Below are positions 41,585-49,753 of a stretch of 64,000 nucleotides of DNA, piece after piece. Origin of the DNA: Desulfobacteraceae bacterium (GTDB taxonomy: Bacteria; Desulfobacterota; Desulfobacteria; Desulfobacterales; Desulfosalsimonadaceae); assembly GCA_003599885.1 (NCBI GenBank), contig QZKW01000088.1, forward strand, positions 124,001 to 188,000, read 5' to 3'. Every line of letters begins with the position of its first letter. The first letter of the stretch is position 1. The position numbers and the translations under genes were made by a program. The notes beneath the pieces are model-generated. The model ran no database searches and was not told the DNA's origin. It was given only the letters and a program-made list of their open reading frames with translations.

Positions 41585-42799
41585 TTAAATTTTCACCTTG
41601 ACGATCTTGAGCATCCAAAACAAACCCACTGCCTCCATGAGAAAAATCAGAATGAGAATCATCCATCCAAGAGCGGTGGTGTACATCAGTGAAAATACCT
41701 CATGGTTCATGAAGTTTAAAATAAACCCGAGCACCAGGGGGAGCCCTGCCAGAATCCATGCCTGGGTTTCACCTTCAGCGGTCATGGATTTTACTTTCAG
41801 CAGCAGCCGTTTTCTTTCCTGAATGGTCTGGGCCAGCGAGTCAAAGCGCTCGGGCAGGTTGCCTCCGGATTCCATGAGAATCAGCGTGGCATTAACCATG
41901 ATTTTGGTGTCTGTTCCGGTCATTCTCTCGGCCAGATGCTTTAAGGCATCCCCCAGGCTGGAGCCCAGCTGATGCTCTCTTACCACCATCTCAAATTCCT
42001 GATTGATTGGGGGCTTGGCTTCCTTGACCACCATCTCAACGGCCTGGAGCAGGCTTAAGCCCGCCCGCAGGCCGTTGGCGATCATCACTAGGCCGTCCGC
42101 CAGTTGCTCATCGAATTTTTTTCTGCGCCGCTGCTTAAGATATAAAACAATCAGCCGCGGCAACTGGTAGCCCCCCAGCGCCAGAAGCGCTCCCAGAAAA
42201 ATCCGGATGCCCAGTTGATCCATTAAGTTGTCAGAAAGGTTGTAAATCCGGCCGGAGGGGATGGCATAGTTCGCAGATTCACGGGCCCGGGTCTCTTCAA
42301 ATTCGGCGTCCTTAAAACGGTCCATTTTCAGATACAGGGTAGCCAGGTTTTGATGGGCTTTACTGTAATGGGGCAGCAGCGCTGCCGACCGCTTCAGGGC
42401 TTTTTCCGCCCGGTCGAAATTCCTCATTCCAAGGTAGGCAACGCCCAGTTCATTATAGAGCAGCGGAGAATCGGTGTCTTTTATTTCCTCCAGGATCAGG
42501 GCGGCCTGGGCAAATTCCCCCTGCTGGTTGTATTTCACGGCCTGTTCAATGGTTCGTTTCTGGTCCACCTGGGAAACTTTGCCGGGAATAAAAAAGCCAA
42601 TTAACGCGCCGGTTGCCGCAAGGGCCACAAGGATGCGGAAAACCAATTTTCCATCGACCGTATAAAACATGTCCGCCAGAGACGCTTGAATCCATTGGAT
42701 GTAGGTTGTCTTCCCGCCGGATAATTCCCGGTTCCTGAGCCACCAGTAGATGCCTCCCCAGAACACCATCAGGAACGTTGTCAGTAATATGATTTTCAT
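41585..42799 (-). CDS. tadB: TadB-like inner-membrane protein with an inserted TPR segment
   Basis: 404 residues. An N-terminal transmembrane helix, a second at about 53-72 (ILVALAATGALIGFFIPG), then a TPR-like segment at about 82-165 (AVKYNQQGEFAQAALILEEI, LLYNELGVAYLGMRNFDRAEKAL, HQNLATLYLKMDRFKDAE), followed by the usual TadB core: a helix, the T2SSF domain (LADGLVMIANGLRAGLSLLQAVEM, GSSLGDALKHLAERM) and C-terminal helices. In standard Tad systems the TPR protein TadD is separate. Here a TadD-like part appears built into TadB. It lies directly after the TadZ-TadA fusion. Confidence 0.82.
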   Translation of the reverse strand: MKIILLTTFLMVFWGGIYWWLRNRELSGGKTTYIQWIQASLADMFYTVDGKLVFRILVALAATGALIGFFIPGKVSQVDQKRTIEQAVKYNQQGEFAQAALILEEIKDTDSPLLYNELGVAYLGMRNFDRAEKALKRSAALLPHYSKAHQNLATLYLKMDRFKDAEFEETRARESANYAIPSGRIYNLSDNLMDQLGIRIFLGALLALGGYQLPRLIVLYLKQRRRKKFDEQLADGLVMIANGLRAGLSLLQAVEMVVKEAKPPINQEFEMVVREHQLGSSLGDALKHLAERMTGTDTKIMVNATLILMESGGNLPERFDSLAQTIQERKRLLLKVKSMTAEGETQAWILAGLPLVLGFILNFMNHEVFSLMYTTALGWMILILIFLMEAVGLFWMLKIVKVKI

Positions 42800-42819
42800 G
42801 GTCTATCCTGTGACTGTTA

Positions 42820-44883
42820 TCAGTTGCTGGTCCAGAAGACTTCCCGTGGAATATGAAGCCCTCTTTCGCTGAAACGTTCAATGCATCGGGGCACGTAGCC
42901 GGTTGCGGCAAATTCGCCCATGACCCGTTCTTTTTCTTCCCCGCGCTGTTTGTATACGAATACATCTCCTAACGAGATGACATCGCCCTGCATGCCGTCC
43001 ACTTCCGATATCTGGATGACTTTTCGGGACCCGTCCTTGAACCGGCTGACCTGAACAATCAGGTCAATGGCGCCAACAATCTGGTCCTTGATGGCTTTGA
43101 TCGGCAGCTCAAACCCTGCGTACATCACCAGGGTTTCCAGCCGGGACAGGGCTTCGCGGCTGGAATTGGAGTGAATGGTGGTAAGCGATCCGTCATGGCC
43201 AGTGTTCATGGCCTGAAGCATATCCAGCGCTTCGGCCCCCCGGCATTCGCCGATGATAATCCGGTCGGGCCGCATGCGTAGGCTGTTCTTGACCAGATCC
43301 CGGATGAAGATTTCGCCTTTGCCTTCAATATTCGCTGGCCGGCTTTCCAGCGTGACCACATGGGGCTGGCGAAGTTTTAATTCTGCCGAATCCTCAATGG
43401 TAATGATGCGATCACCCTCCGGAATAAAACTTGACAAGATATTGAGGAGCGTGGTTTTACCGGACCCGGTGCCGCCGGAAATCAGAATGTTGAGCTTGGC
43501 CAGCACGGCTGTTTTCAGAAATTCCACCATCTGCATGTTCAATGCGCCAAATTTTACGAGCTCCGCCACCCCGATCTGGTCTTCAGGAAATTTCCGGATG
43601 GTCAGGCAGGCCCCTTTGACCGCGAGGGGGGGAATGATGGCATTGACCCTTGAGCCGTCCTTGAGGCGGGCGTCCACCATCGGGGTGCTGGTGTCGATCT
43701 TGCGGCCCAGGGGGGCGGTGATGCGGGAAATAATCGTAATAAGGTGCTGTTCGGAAAAAAATTTCTTATCAATCCGCGTAAGCCGTCCTTTTCGTTCCAC
43801 AAAAATTTCATTCCAGCTGTTCACCATGATTTCGGAGATGCTCCCGTCAACCAGAAGGTCTTCCAGTGGACCCAGCCCCAGGGCTTCCTGCAATACCTCC
43901 TTAACGATCTGGCTGCGCAGGAGCCGGTCCTGGACCCCGGATTCCTGGTCGAGAATTTCGGATATTTTCTGAGATACGGTCCTTTTCAGGGCGTCTGCTT
44001 TTTCATTGTCCTGGCCGACTTCCGTATCGAGCTTTTTGAAATCGATGGATTCCAGCAGCTTTTCGTGTACCGTTCTTTTCAGGGCATCCAGATCCAGGGG
44101 CGCATCGGCAGGAAGCTCTTTGTCGCTGCCGGGGACGACCATGCGCTGCTTTTCCTGGACCAGGGTATAGACCAGGCGGTCAATGGCCTGGGTCACGGGA
44201 TGGCGGGGGAATTTTTCCGGATAGGTGCCCTGGGCCAGATTGGCGTCAGCCTCCGTATCAAAGGGAATGACCACTTCCATTTTTTTATCCGTTTGCCTGC
44301 TGATGATTTCACAACTCAGGGGGCTGTTTTTTTCCATCCGGTTGACAATGACCCGGATGCGTTCCTTTGGGAAATTATGGCTGCGAAGAAGCCGCAGGTC
44401 TGCAATTGTCTGCTGCAGGGACAAGGTGTCAGGGGCTATGGGCAGCAGGATCATGCTGGATTTTTCAAAAATGGCCTCAACAACAGGATCGAACTTCGTG
44501 CCGATGTCGATGATAATATAATCATAAATGGATTGCAGGCATCTCACTATCTGGGAGATGGCAGCGGGACTCAGCAGGCTGCTGTCCAGATCCCGGAGGC
44601 CGTCGGACAGATTCATGACCGATATCCCTGATCCATGGGGGGTGGCATAGCCTTTGAGCATATTGGGATGCAGTTTGTCCGCCATGGGCAGCAGGCCATC
44701 CAGTCGCTTGATGTCGCTAATATTTAATAAATATCCGATATCATTTGAGAAAGGTCTTCCAAAATCAATGAGCAGCACCCGTTCCTTGGTATCCAGGTGC
44801 AAGTCGACCGCCAGATTTGCGGCGATAAAACTTTTGCCGACCCCGCCTTTGGAGCTATAGATTGTAAAGATATGACCTGTCAT
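42820..44883 (-). CDS. TadZ-TadA (CpaE-CpaF) fusion ATPase
   Basis: 687 residues. Residues 1-240 form a ParA/MinD-type TadZ/CpaE domain with deviant Walker A (SSKGGVGKSFIAANLA) and VLLIDFG. The CpaE receiver-like N-terminus is missing. Residues about 260-670 are a complete TadA/CpaF ATPase: DGSISEIMVNSWNEIFVER, Walker A GGTGSGKTT, EDSAELKL, Walker B (DRIIIGECRGAEALDML) and TIHSNS. TadA powers Tad pilus assembly and retraction; TadZ places it at the cell pole. Fusion forces one-to-one stoichiometry. It lies between the secretin gene and tadB. Confidence 0.93.
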   Translation of the reverse strand: MTGHIFTIYSSKGGVGKSFIAANLAVDLHLDTKERVLLIDFGRPFSNDIGYLLNISDIKRLDGLLPMADKLHPNMLKGYATPHGSGISVMNLSDGLRDLDSSLLSPAAISQIVRCLQSIYDYIIIDIGTKFDPVVEAIFEKSSMILLPIAPDTLSLQQTIADLRLLRSHNFPKERIRVIVNRMEKNSPLSCEIISRQTDKKMEVVIPFDTEADANLAQGTYPEKFPRHPVTQAIDRLVYTLVQEKQRMVVPGSDKELPADAPLDLDALKRTVHEKLLESIDFKKLDTEVGQDNEKADALKRTVSQKISEILDQESGVQDRLLRSQIVKEVLQEALGLGPLEDLLVDGSISEIMVNSWNEIFVERKGRLTRIDKKFFSEQHLITIISRITAPLGRKIDTSTPMVDARLKDGSRVNAIIPPLAVKGACLTIRKFPEDQIGVAELVKFGALNMQMVEFLKTAVLAKLNILISGGTGSGKTTLLNILSSFIPEGDRIITIEDSAELKLRQPHVVTLESRPANIEGKGEIFIRDLVKNSLRMRPDRIIIGECRGAEALDMLQAMNTGHDGSLTTIHSNSSREALSRLETLVMYAGFELPIKAIKDQIVGAIDLIVQVSRFKDGSRKVIQISEVDGMQGDVISLGDVFVYKQRGEEKERVMGEFAATGYVPRCIERFSERGLHIPREVFWTSN

Positions 44884-44926
44884 GTTCAGATAATCATTTC
44901 TGTTGAAGGTTTACCGGGCGTTTTTT

Positions 44927-46471
44927 CTATTCCGCTTTCTGACGGAGGCGTTCGAGTTCCTGTTGTTTAAAATCCGATTCAATTTTCTTCTGGACTGCCG
45001 GCGGGGGCGGCTCGTTTCCCAGAACCCTGGGGGTGACAAAGATCACCACTTCCCGTGTGCCGGTTTCCGACCGCGACCCCGTGTTGGCCTGATACAGAGA
45101 CGATTCGCCGCCGGGGGGGGAAGATGAGGAGGCTTCGAGTTCCCGTTGGCCCACCAGACCGCCCAGGGCGATGCTGGAGCCGCTGGGAACACTGAGTACG
45201 GTGTTGAGATTGGTGTTGCTGATGATGGGAACTCCGCCCGGTCCGGAACCGGTTACCGAACTGGATTCCACGTTGATCGTGCTGACAATGTTTTTGTAAT
45301 AGTCAATTTCCGGCTGAAAATTAAGCGTGACGCCCACCTTTTTATATTCCACGGACATGGTGCCGCCGGACTGAGCCACCGGAATGGGAATTTCGGAACC
45401 CGCAAAAAACTGGGCCGCGTCCCCGTTCTTGGTAATCAGGGTTTGTTGCATCAATGACCGGCCACGCCCGGAATCCTGGATTTTTCTCATTTTGGGGAAA
45501 AGATTGGAGATCGTTCCGGCCAGGGAACCGGCCAGGCCGGGGGATTGGCCGGATGCGCCGGAGTAAGACCCCCCCGCGCCCAGAGAGCCGCCGGGATTCC
45601 AGTTAATGGCAAAATCCCTCAATGCCGATTTCTCAATTTCCATGATATTTAGAGACATTTCAATTAAAACGGATTTCGGCGGCGGTGCGGCAGGGGCCGG
45701 AGGCGGAGATGGGGCAGGCTGAGCGTACTGAACCGGCGGTGCTGACCTGTATTCGGTCCTCGCCCGTGTTACGGATTTCGGCGCAACCTGGTGGATGCCG
45801 ATGGCATTGACGATTTCCGGAGAAAAGGCTTCGGCGATTCGCTGGGCGCGTTCGGATTCCGCTTCACTGCCGACTTTTCCGGTCAACATGAAATTGTTTT
45901 TGGCGACGGTTACATGGACGTTTTTCATTCCCTGGGCGGCAAGGGCTTTTTCGATTTCAGATTTGACGATATCTTTCATCACCGGACTGAATTCCACGAG
46001 ATTCACCACATTGGGCATCCCTTCGATGACTTTCTCGATCCGTTTCATGTCGTTATTCGTGAAGACTTCGCCTTCGACAAAGATGCGGCTGCCGACCACA
46101 CGTACGGACACGCCCTCAATATCCTTTATGACTTCCCGAAGCTCGTCTGCGGAGAGCGACGCCTCCCGGCTTTTGACGATCACCTGGATTTCCGCCTTAT
46201 TACCATCTGATCCCAGAATAAACACATTGGTTTGCCCGGGTTTTTTGGCGTTGATGAGAAATTCCTGATCTTCGGATATATAGCTGGTGCAGATTTCCAG
46301 GTCGCTCACCGCGATCTTTTCGATGGTGAAATCAACTTTCAGCGCCCGGCTTTCACCTGCTGCAATTTCTATTTTTTCAGGCAACTGGGCATGAAGGGAG
46401 CCGCCCGGCCAGAACAATATAAGGGTCGCGCAAAGGCATAAAAAAAAGAATCTGCATAGGGGCCGTTTCAT
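44927..46471 (-). CDS. rcpA: Secretin (RcpA/CpaC) with BON domain
   Basis: 514 residues. Signal peptide ending near GGSLHA, then a pilus-assembly N-domain (ALKVDFTIEKIAVSDLEI, FLINAKKPGQTNVFIL), BON-type repeats (SVRVVGSRIFVEGEV, VHVTVAKNNFMLTGKV), a Pro/Ala-rich linker and the C-terminal secretin barrel (GVTLNFQPEIDYYKN, SIALGGLVGQRE, REVVIFVTPRVLG). It forms the outer-membrane ring of Tad machines. The final 20 residues are a charged helix. The 514 residues are in the usual range. Confidence 0.92.
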   Translation of the reverse strand: MKRPLCRFFFLCLCATLILFWPGGSLHAQLPEKIEIAAGESRALKVDFTIEKIAVSDLEICTSYISEDQEFLINAKKPGQTNVFILGSDGNKAEIQVIVKSREASLSADELREVIKDIEGVSVRVVGSRIFVEGEVFTNNDMKRIEKVIEGMPNVVNLVEFSPVMKDIVKSEIEKALAAQGMKNVHVTVAKNNFMLTGKVGSEAESERAQRIAEAFSPEIVNAIGIHQVAPKSVTRARTEYRSAPPVQYAQPAPSPPPAPAAPPPKSVLIEMSLNIMEIEKSALRDFAINWNPGGSLGAGGSYSGASGQSPGLAGSLAGTISNLFPKMRKIQDSGRGRSLMQQTLITKNGDAAQFFAGSEIPIPVAQSGGTMSVEYKKVGVTLNFQPEIDYYKNIVSTINVESSSVTGSGPGGVPIISNTNLNTVLSVPSGSSIALGGLVGQRELEASSSSPPGGESSLYQANTGSRSETGTREVVIFVTPRVLGNEPPPPAVQKKIESDFKQQELERLRQKAE

Positions 46472-46506
46472 GGATCAACTCTCCTCATCTTGATTTATGA
46501 AGTTTT

Positions 46507-47370
46507 TTATCTGCCATAGGATTCCGTGTCCCGCATTTCAATCCAAGCGGGATTGCCCCTGGGGATAATGCTTTTATTGATTCCCAGAAACTCCTGAGCG
46601 GACAGGGGCGGCAAATTTTCGATTTTGCCGCTATCAAAGCTCGATCTCAAGGCGGCGGACAAAGTGCCGATTTCCTGAGACAGGTTGAGTATCTGGACAT
46701 CGCGGGGCGACAGCGACACGGTCAGGGTTTTGAAGGGTTCTCTTTTCTGGTCCGCCCGATCCTGGTCGGTTTTGTAAACACTGCCCGCCGACTCCTGGCC
46801 GGCATCGCCGGCTGTGAGGGACCGGCGTTTGCTGGACTGGTGGTTTACCGCCAGAACCAGCACATTTTCCAGAACCGTCCGGGTGATGATTTCTTCGCTG
46901 ACTCCGCGCCCATTCTGAAAAGATCCCGCCTCTACGGTCACCATTACGTCCACCATGTCGCCGGGCTGAATCAATTCGCCCACAGCCGTTACATCCGTCA
47001 CAAAAATGCTGAACGCCCGTTTATCCGCAGGGATTTTGGAGGCAATGCTTTCCGCTTCCGAGGAGATGAACATGGATTCGATAATTTGGGTGCCTTTGAG
47101 AACCGGCACATTGATGCTGCGGTTGATGACCTGCTTGGGTTCATTGAAAGATCCGGGCTGGACAAATTTCTGGGGGATTTTGACGGTTTCCAGCATATCC
47201 GCATCAAGCCGCATGCCTTCGGGTATGTCCCGGTTGGCCACCAGCACCTGGATGGGTGTCGCCATCTCCAGCAACGCGTTCTCCCTGCTGGAGAGGTAGG
47301 AAAAAAGCATCAGCACCGCAAACATGGCAACCAGCAGAGAAATCAGTAACGCTTTGGTATTTGACATCAT
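46507..47370 (-). CDS. rcpC: CpaB/RcpC-like periplasmic Tad protein
   Basis: 287 residues. One N-terminal transmembrane helix (LLISLLVAMFAVLMLFSYL), a SAF domain (VLVANRDIPEGMRLDADML, VLKGTQIIESMF) and the RcpC-type beta part (RAFSIFVTDVTAVGELIQPGDMVDV, LENVLVLAV). CpaB/RcpC links the secretin to the inner-membrane machinery, and the SAF domain may bind peptidoglycan. Directly upstream of the secretin gene, as in most tad loci. Confidence 0.9.
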   Translation of the reverse strand: MMSNTKALLISLLVAMFAVLMLFSYLSSRENALLEMATPIQVLVANRDIPEGMRLDADMLETVKIPQKFVQPGSFNEPKQVINRSINVPVLKGTQIIESMFISSEAESIASKIPADKRAFSIFVTDVTAVGELIQPGDMVDVMVTVEAGSFQNGRGVSEEIITRTVLENVLVLAVNHQSSKRRSLTAGDAGQESAGSVYKTDQDRADQKREPFKTLTVSLSPRDVQILNLSQEIGTLSAALRSSFDSGKIENLPPLSAQEFLGINKSIIPRGNPAWIEMRDTESYGR

Positions 47371-47376
47371 TTCACC

Positions 47377-47790
47377 TCAATTCTGTATGAGTATTTTCCG
47401 GTAAAGCTCTCGTTGTTTATAATAACTGTCGCCGGCACCCTGGTAGGAACCTTCGTAATATTCAATTCGATGCGGCTGGGAAAGAAACGGCGCTCCGAAA
47501 ACCTCTTTCATGCGTCCCGGAACCTCCACAAAAACGTCTTTCTGCTTGATGTTTTTAGTGAATGGGCCCGGGGCGTTCCGGTCCATGGAGATACGCATTT
47601 CATTCCTTAGCGCTTCTATCGTCAGAATGTTTTTGTATTGCAGCTCATGAATGATCATCAGCGCCAGCAGAATCATTGCCAGAAACGTCATCATGAGGGC
47701 CAGTTCGATGACCGCCTGCCCGTTCTGGTTCTTTTGGAAATCGCGGCCAGGGCGCAGCAGGTGATGGAATTTTTTTAATATTATGCTCAT
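47377..47790 (-). CDS. TadE/TadF-like minor pseudopilin
   Basis: 137 residues. A basic N-terminus, then QNGQAVIELALMMTFLAM, where a Gly-Gln-Ala-x-x-E pattern precedes a hydrophobic helix, as in TadE/TadF pseudopilins. The C-terminal 90 residues are unrecognised. Its start overlaps the stop of the previous gene by one base (TAATG). Confidence 0.75.
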   Translation of the reverse strand: MSIILKKFHHLLRPGRDFQKNQNGQAVIELALMMTFLAMILLALMIIHELQYKNILTIEALRNEMRISMDRNAPGPFTKNIKQKDVFVEVPGRMKEVFGAPFLSQPHRIEYYEGSYQGAGDSYYKQRELYRKILIQN

Positions 47791-48653
47791 TATCGGAAAA
47801 GGACCGCCTTGTATTCCGGTTTGCCCCGGTAGATATCGCCGCCGGCGGGCCGGGCGGATGCTCTGGCTTTCAGAACGGGCACGTCTTTGAAAATGGCGTC
47901 ACCCAGAATAAAGGGATGCCGGGGCAGCGTTATTTCGTAGTCCGCATAAGTGGGGGACGTTTTTTCCATTTTTTCAATGATTTTGAACTCTCCGGGCAAC
48001 GGGACCGTTCTGAGCATGGGGATGTCGAGCGTTCCGTCGTGATCTCCCTCAAATTGGGGATCATCCGGATCAAACCAGTTCAATGTGGGCACCGGGGAGC
48101 CCTTTGGGGGGGTGACCGTATAATAGACGAAGGTTGCCGTTTGATCATGGCCCTTCAACCCGGTCAGGCGTTTCTTGTCATGCCTGGCGGTCAGCCGTGT
48201 CTGGGGGAAATTCCATCTTTTGACCTGCTGGGCCGCCGCCTCGGATTGCACCGCAAAATACGTATTGGCATTTTTCTGATATTTTTGAATCCAGTCAATC
48301 ACCCCGGTTTTGCCGTTATAAAAAAACTTTTGGGCGTTGTTGGCCTGGCGGTAGTCATACCAGATGCCGCTGGACAGGATTTTCCGGATTTTTTTATTTT
48401 CCTTTGTCATTTCCCGATTGAGATCGGCGATTTCATTGAGCCCCGCCGCCTGGACCGCGGCCGCGGAAAGTGCGCAGGCGTCCACCGTGTTTTGGAGCAT
48501 GAGTTTGGTAAACACGAGATGGTTGATGTTGACGAGCATGACGAGCATGAGCAGCATCACCGGCATCAGAAAGGCGATCAAAACGGCGATGGACCCTTTT
48601 TCTCCCTGAAGGACGGATGGTAATTTTATACGCTGAGCCAGTGGCATGATCAT
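47790..48653 (-). CDS. tadG: TadG-like protein
   Basis: 287 residues. The N-terminus has GEKGSIAVLIAFLMPVMLLM, the TadE/TadG signature helix with the Gly-Ser-Ile-Ala start, followed by an alpha-rich stretch (VDACALSAAAVQAAGL). The von Willebrand domain of full TadG proteins is missing and the remaining part is unrecognised. Part of the set of three pseudopilin-like genes between the major pilin and CpaB. Confidence 0.72.
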   Translation of the reverse strand: MIMPLAQRIKLPSVLQGEKGSIAVLIAFLMPVMLLMLVMLVNINHLVFTKLMLQNTVDACALSAAAVQAAGLNEIADLNREMTKENKKIRKILSSGIWYDYRQANNAQKFFYNGKTGVIDWIQKYQKNANTYFAVQSEAAAQQVKRWNFPQTRLTARHDKKRLTGLKGHDQTATFVYYTVTPPKGSPVPTLNWFDPDDPQFEGDHDGTLDIPMLRTVPLPGEFKIIEKMEKTSPTYADYEITLPRHPFILGDAIFKDVPVLKARASARPAGGDIYRGKPEYKAVLFR

Positions 48654-48671
48654 TTTTTGGGTTCAATTTTT

Positions 48672-49088
48672 TCAAAAAGGCGCAGGGTTGTCATCTTCCG
48701 GCGCAGGTTCAATAAACAGCGGAGACTGGTGGATGACGGTAAACCGGCCCTGTCCCCGGGTCAAAAACCGGTCTATGCCTTCAGGAATCGGGACGTGCCG
48801 CGTCATTTCAATTTCGCCCGGCTTGAATGCAATGGCCGCCTCGGGATCGATTTCAACCGCAACCGCTATGGCCGGTCCCTCGCCCTTGACGGCGCAGGTC
48901 CGTGACGCCGCAAATCCGGCGAACGCCAGCCGTTCAGAAGCGATAAAAATCTGGACAAACTGCATGTAAATGGCGAAAAACCCAAACAGGGCGATCATGG
49001 CAAAGGCGAACTCCACGGTGGCCGCTCCGGTTTCTTGGTCAAGTCCGGGGATATTGATGTATTTTTTTTTAATTTTCACTAAGGCCAT
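48672..49088 (-). CDS. tadE: TadE-like pseudopilin
   Basis: 138 residues. ETGAATVEFAFAMIALFGFF has the pseudopilin pattern G-A-A-T-V-E-F, with glutamate at position 5 after the cleavage glycine, and a hydrophobic helix. The rest is a small beta-rich domain (FTVIHQSPLF) ending in Pro/Glu/Asp. It begins 98 bases after the Flp pilin, beyond a strong hairpin. Confidence 0.85.
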   Translation of the reverse strand: MALVKIKKKYINIPGLDQETGAATVEFAFAMIALFGFFAIYMQFVQIFIASERLAFAGFAASRTCAVKGEGPAIAVAVEIDPEAAIAFKPGEIEMTRHVPIPEGIDRFLTRGQGRFTVIHQSPLFIEPAPEDDNPAPF

Positions 49089-49112
49089 TGTCCAAATAAC
49101 ATATCGTGAGGC

Positions 49113-49147
49113 GCTGCCTCAGGCAGTCAAGACATGCCTGAGGCAGC
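49113..49147 (-). promoter_or_regulatory. 13-bp hairpin after the Flp pilin gene
   Basis: GCTGCCTCAGGCA (49113-49125) and TGCCTGAGGCAGC (49135-49147) form a perfect 13-base stem with a 9-base loop. It has no T run, so it is more likely an mRNA-stabilising or partial-termination element that keeps pilin transcripts more abundant than the rest of the operon. Confidence 0.65.
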
Positions 49148-49186
49148 AAAACGGTTGTCAACCGATGAAAACATGTTGATGGCCTT

Positions 49187-49432
49187 TTAGTATTTTTTCG
49201 AGCCCATAAACGACATAATCTGTTTAACCGCTGCCTCAAAAAATTTTTTAAGAGGGTCACTCATTACCGTGGCTGCGGCAACGACCATCGCAACGACAAC
49301 CGCTATGATGAGGCCATATTCAACCGCGCCCGCGCCCCGTTCGTTTCCCAGCACCTGATCAATGCTTTGTCTGAAATTTTCCCGCTTGCCAACATAGGTT
49401 TTTAACATCCAGTCGTTAAAATTTTTAATCAT
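49187..49432 (-). CDS. flp: Flp-type major pilin
   Basis: 81 residues. The ATG at 49432 is fixed by a near-perfect AAAGGAGG Shine-Dalgarno. The prepilin has a leader of about 33 residues (longer than usual), then the class IVb cleavage site NERG/AGAVEYGLI with Glu5-Tyr6, and the hydrophobic helix (LIIAVVVAMVVAAATVM). The C-terminus is short and basic (MGSKKY). It is the expected pilus subunit, processed by a TadV-type peptidase that I do not find in the window. A stem-loop (49481-49516) lies upstream and a 13-bp hairpin downstream. Confidence 0.93.
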   Translation of the reverse strand: MIKNFNDWMLKTYVGKRENFRQSIDQVLGNERGAGAVEYGLIIAVVVAMVVAAATVMSDPLKKFFEAAVKQIMSFMGSKKY

Positions 49433-49546
49433 TTTTTCCTCCTTTGAAGCCATTGAATCGTTATACTGTCTTAATCCTATGGGACCCACCGGGCTGCTGC
49501 ACCCGGCGCGGATCCCTTGGCGCCTGATGCCTGATGTGCAAAATTT

Positions 49547-49753
49547 TTAAATATTCGGAAATTGTAAAACCATATCAATAAACAAGTGGAGAACGTCTAT
49601 GGCCATGTTGCGGAACAGCCGTTCCACCCCTATCATCAGGATCGCCGTCAACACCATGCACAGGGCGTATTCCACGGAGATCGCCCCCCGGCTCGACTGT
49701 TCGGCCAATGGCCTTTTAAATAATTTTAACGGTTTAATTTTAAAAACGATCAT
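49547..49753 (-). CDS. Second Flp-like pilin (minor)
   Basis: 68 residues. SSRG/AISVEYALCMV matches the Flp prepilin cleavage site (Gly, then Glu5-Tyr6), followed by a hydrophobic helix (ALCMVLTAILMIGVERLF) and a short amphipathic tail. The leader is about 22 residues. It overlaps the PP2C stop by four bases (ATGA), so its translation is coupled to the phosphatase. The hydrophobic helix differs from that of the major pilin, so it is probably a minor or initiating pilin. Confidence 0.8.
   Translation of the reverse strand: MIVFKIKPLKLFKRPLAEQSSRGAISVEYALCMVLTAILMIGVERLFRNMAIDVLHLFIDMVLQFPNI

Noticed and set aside
43744-44631. 295-codon + strand frame inside the TadZ-TadA gene
   Set aside because: Antisense shadow of a conserved ATPase; no recognisable domain.
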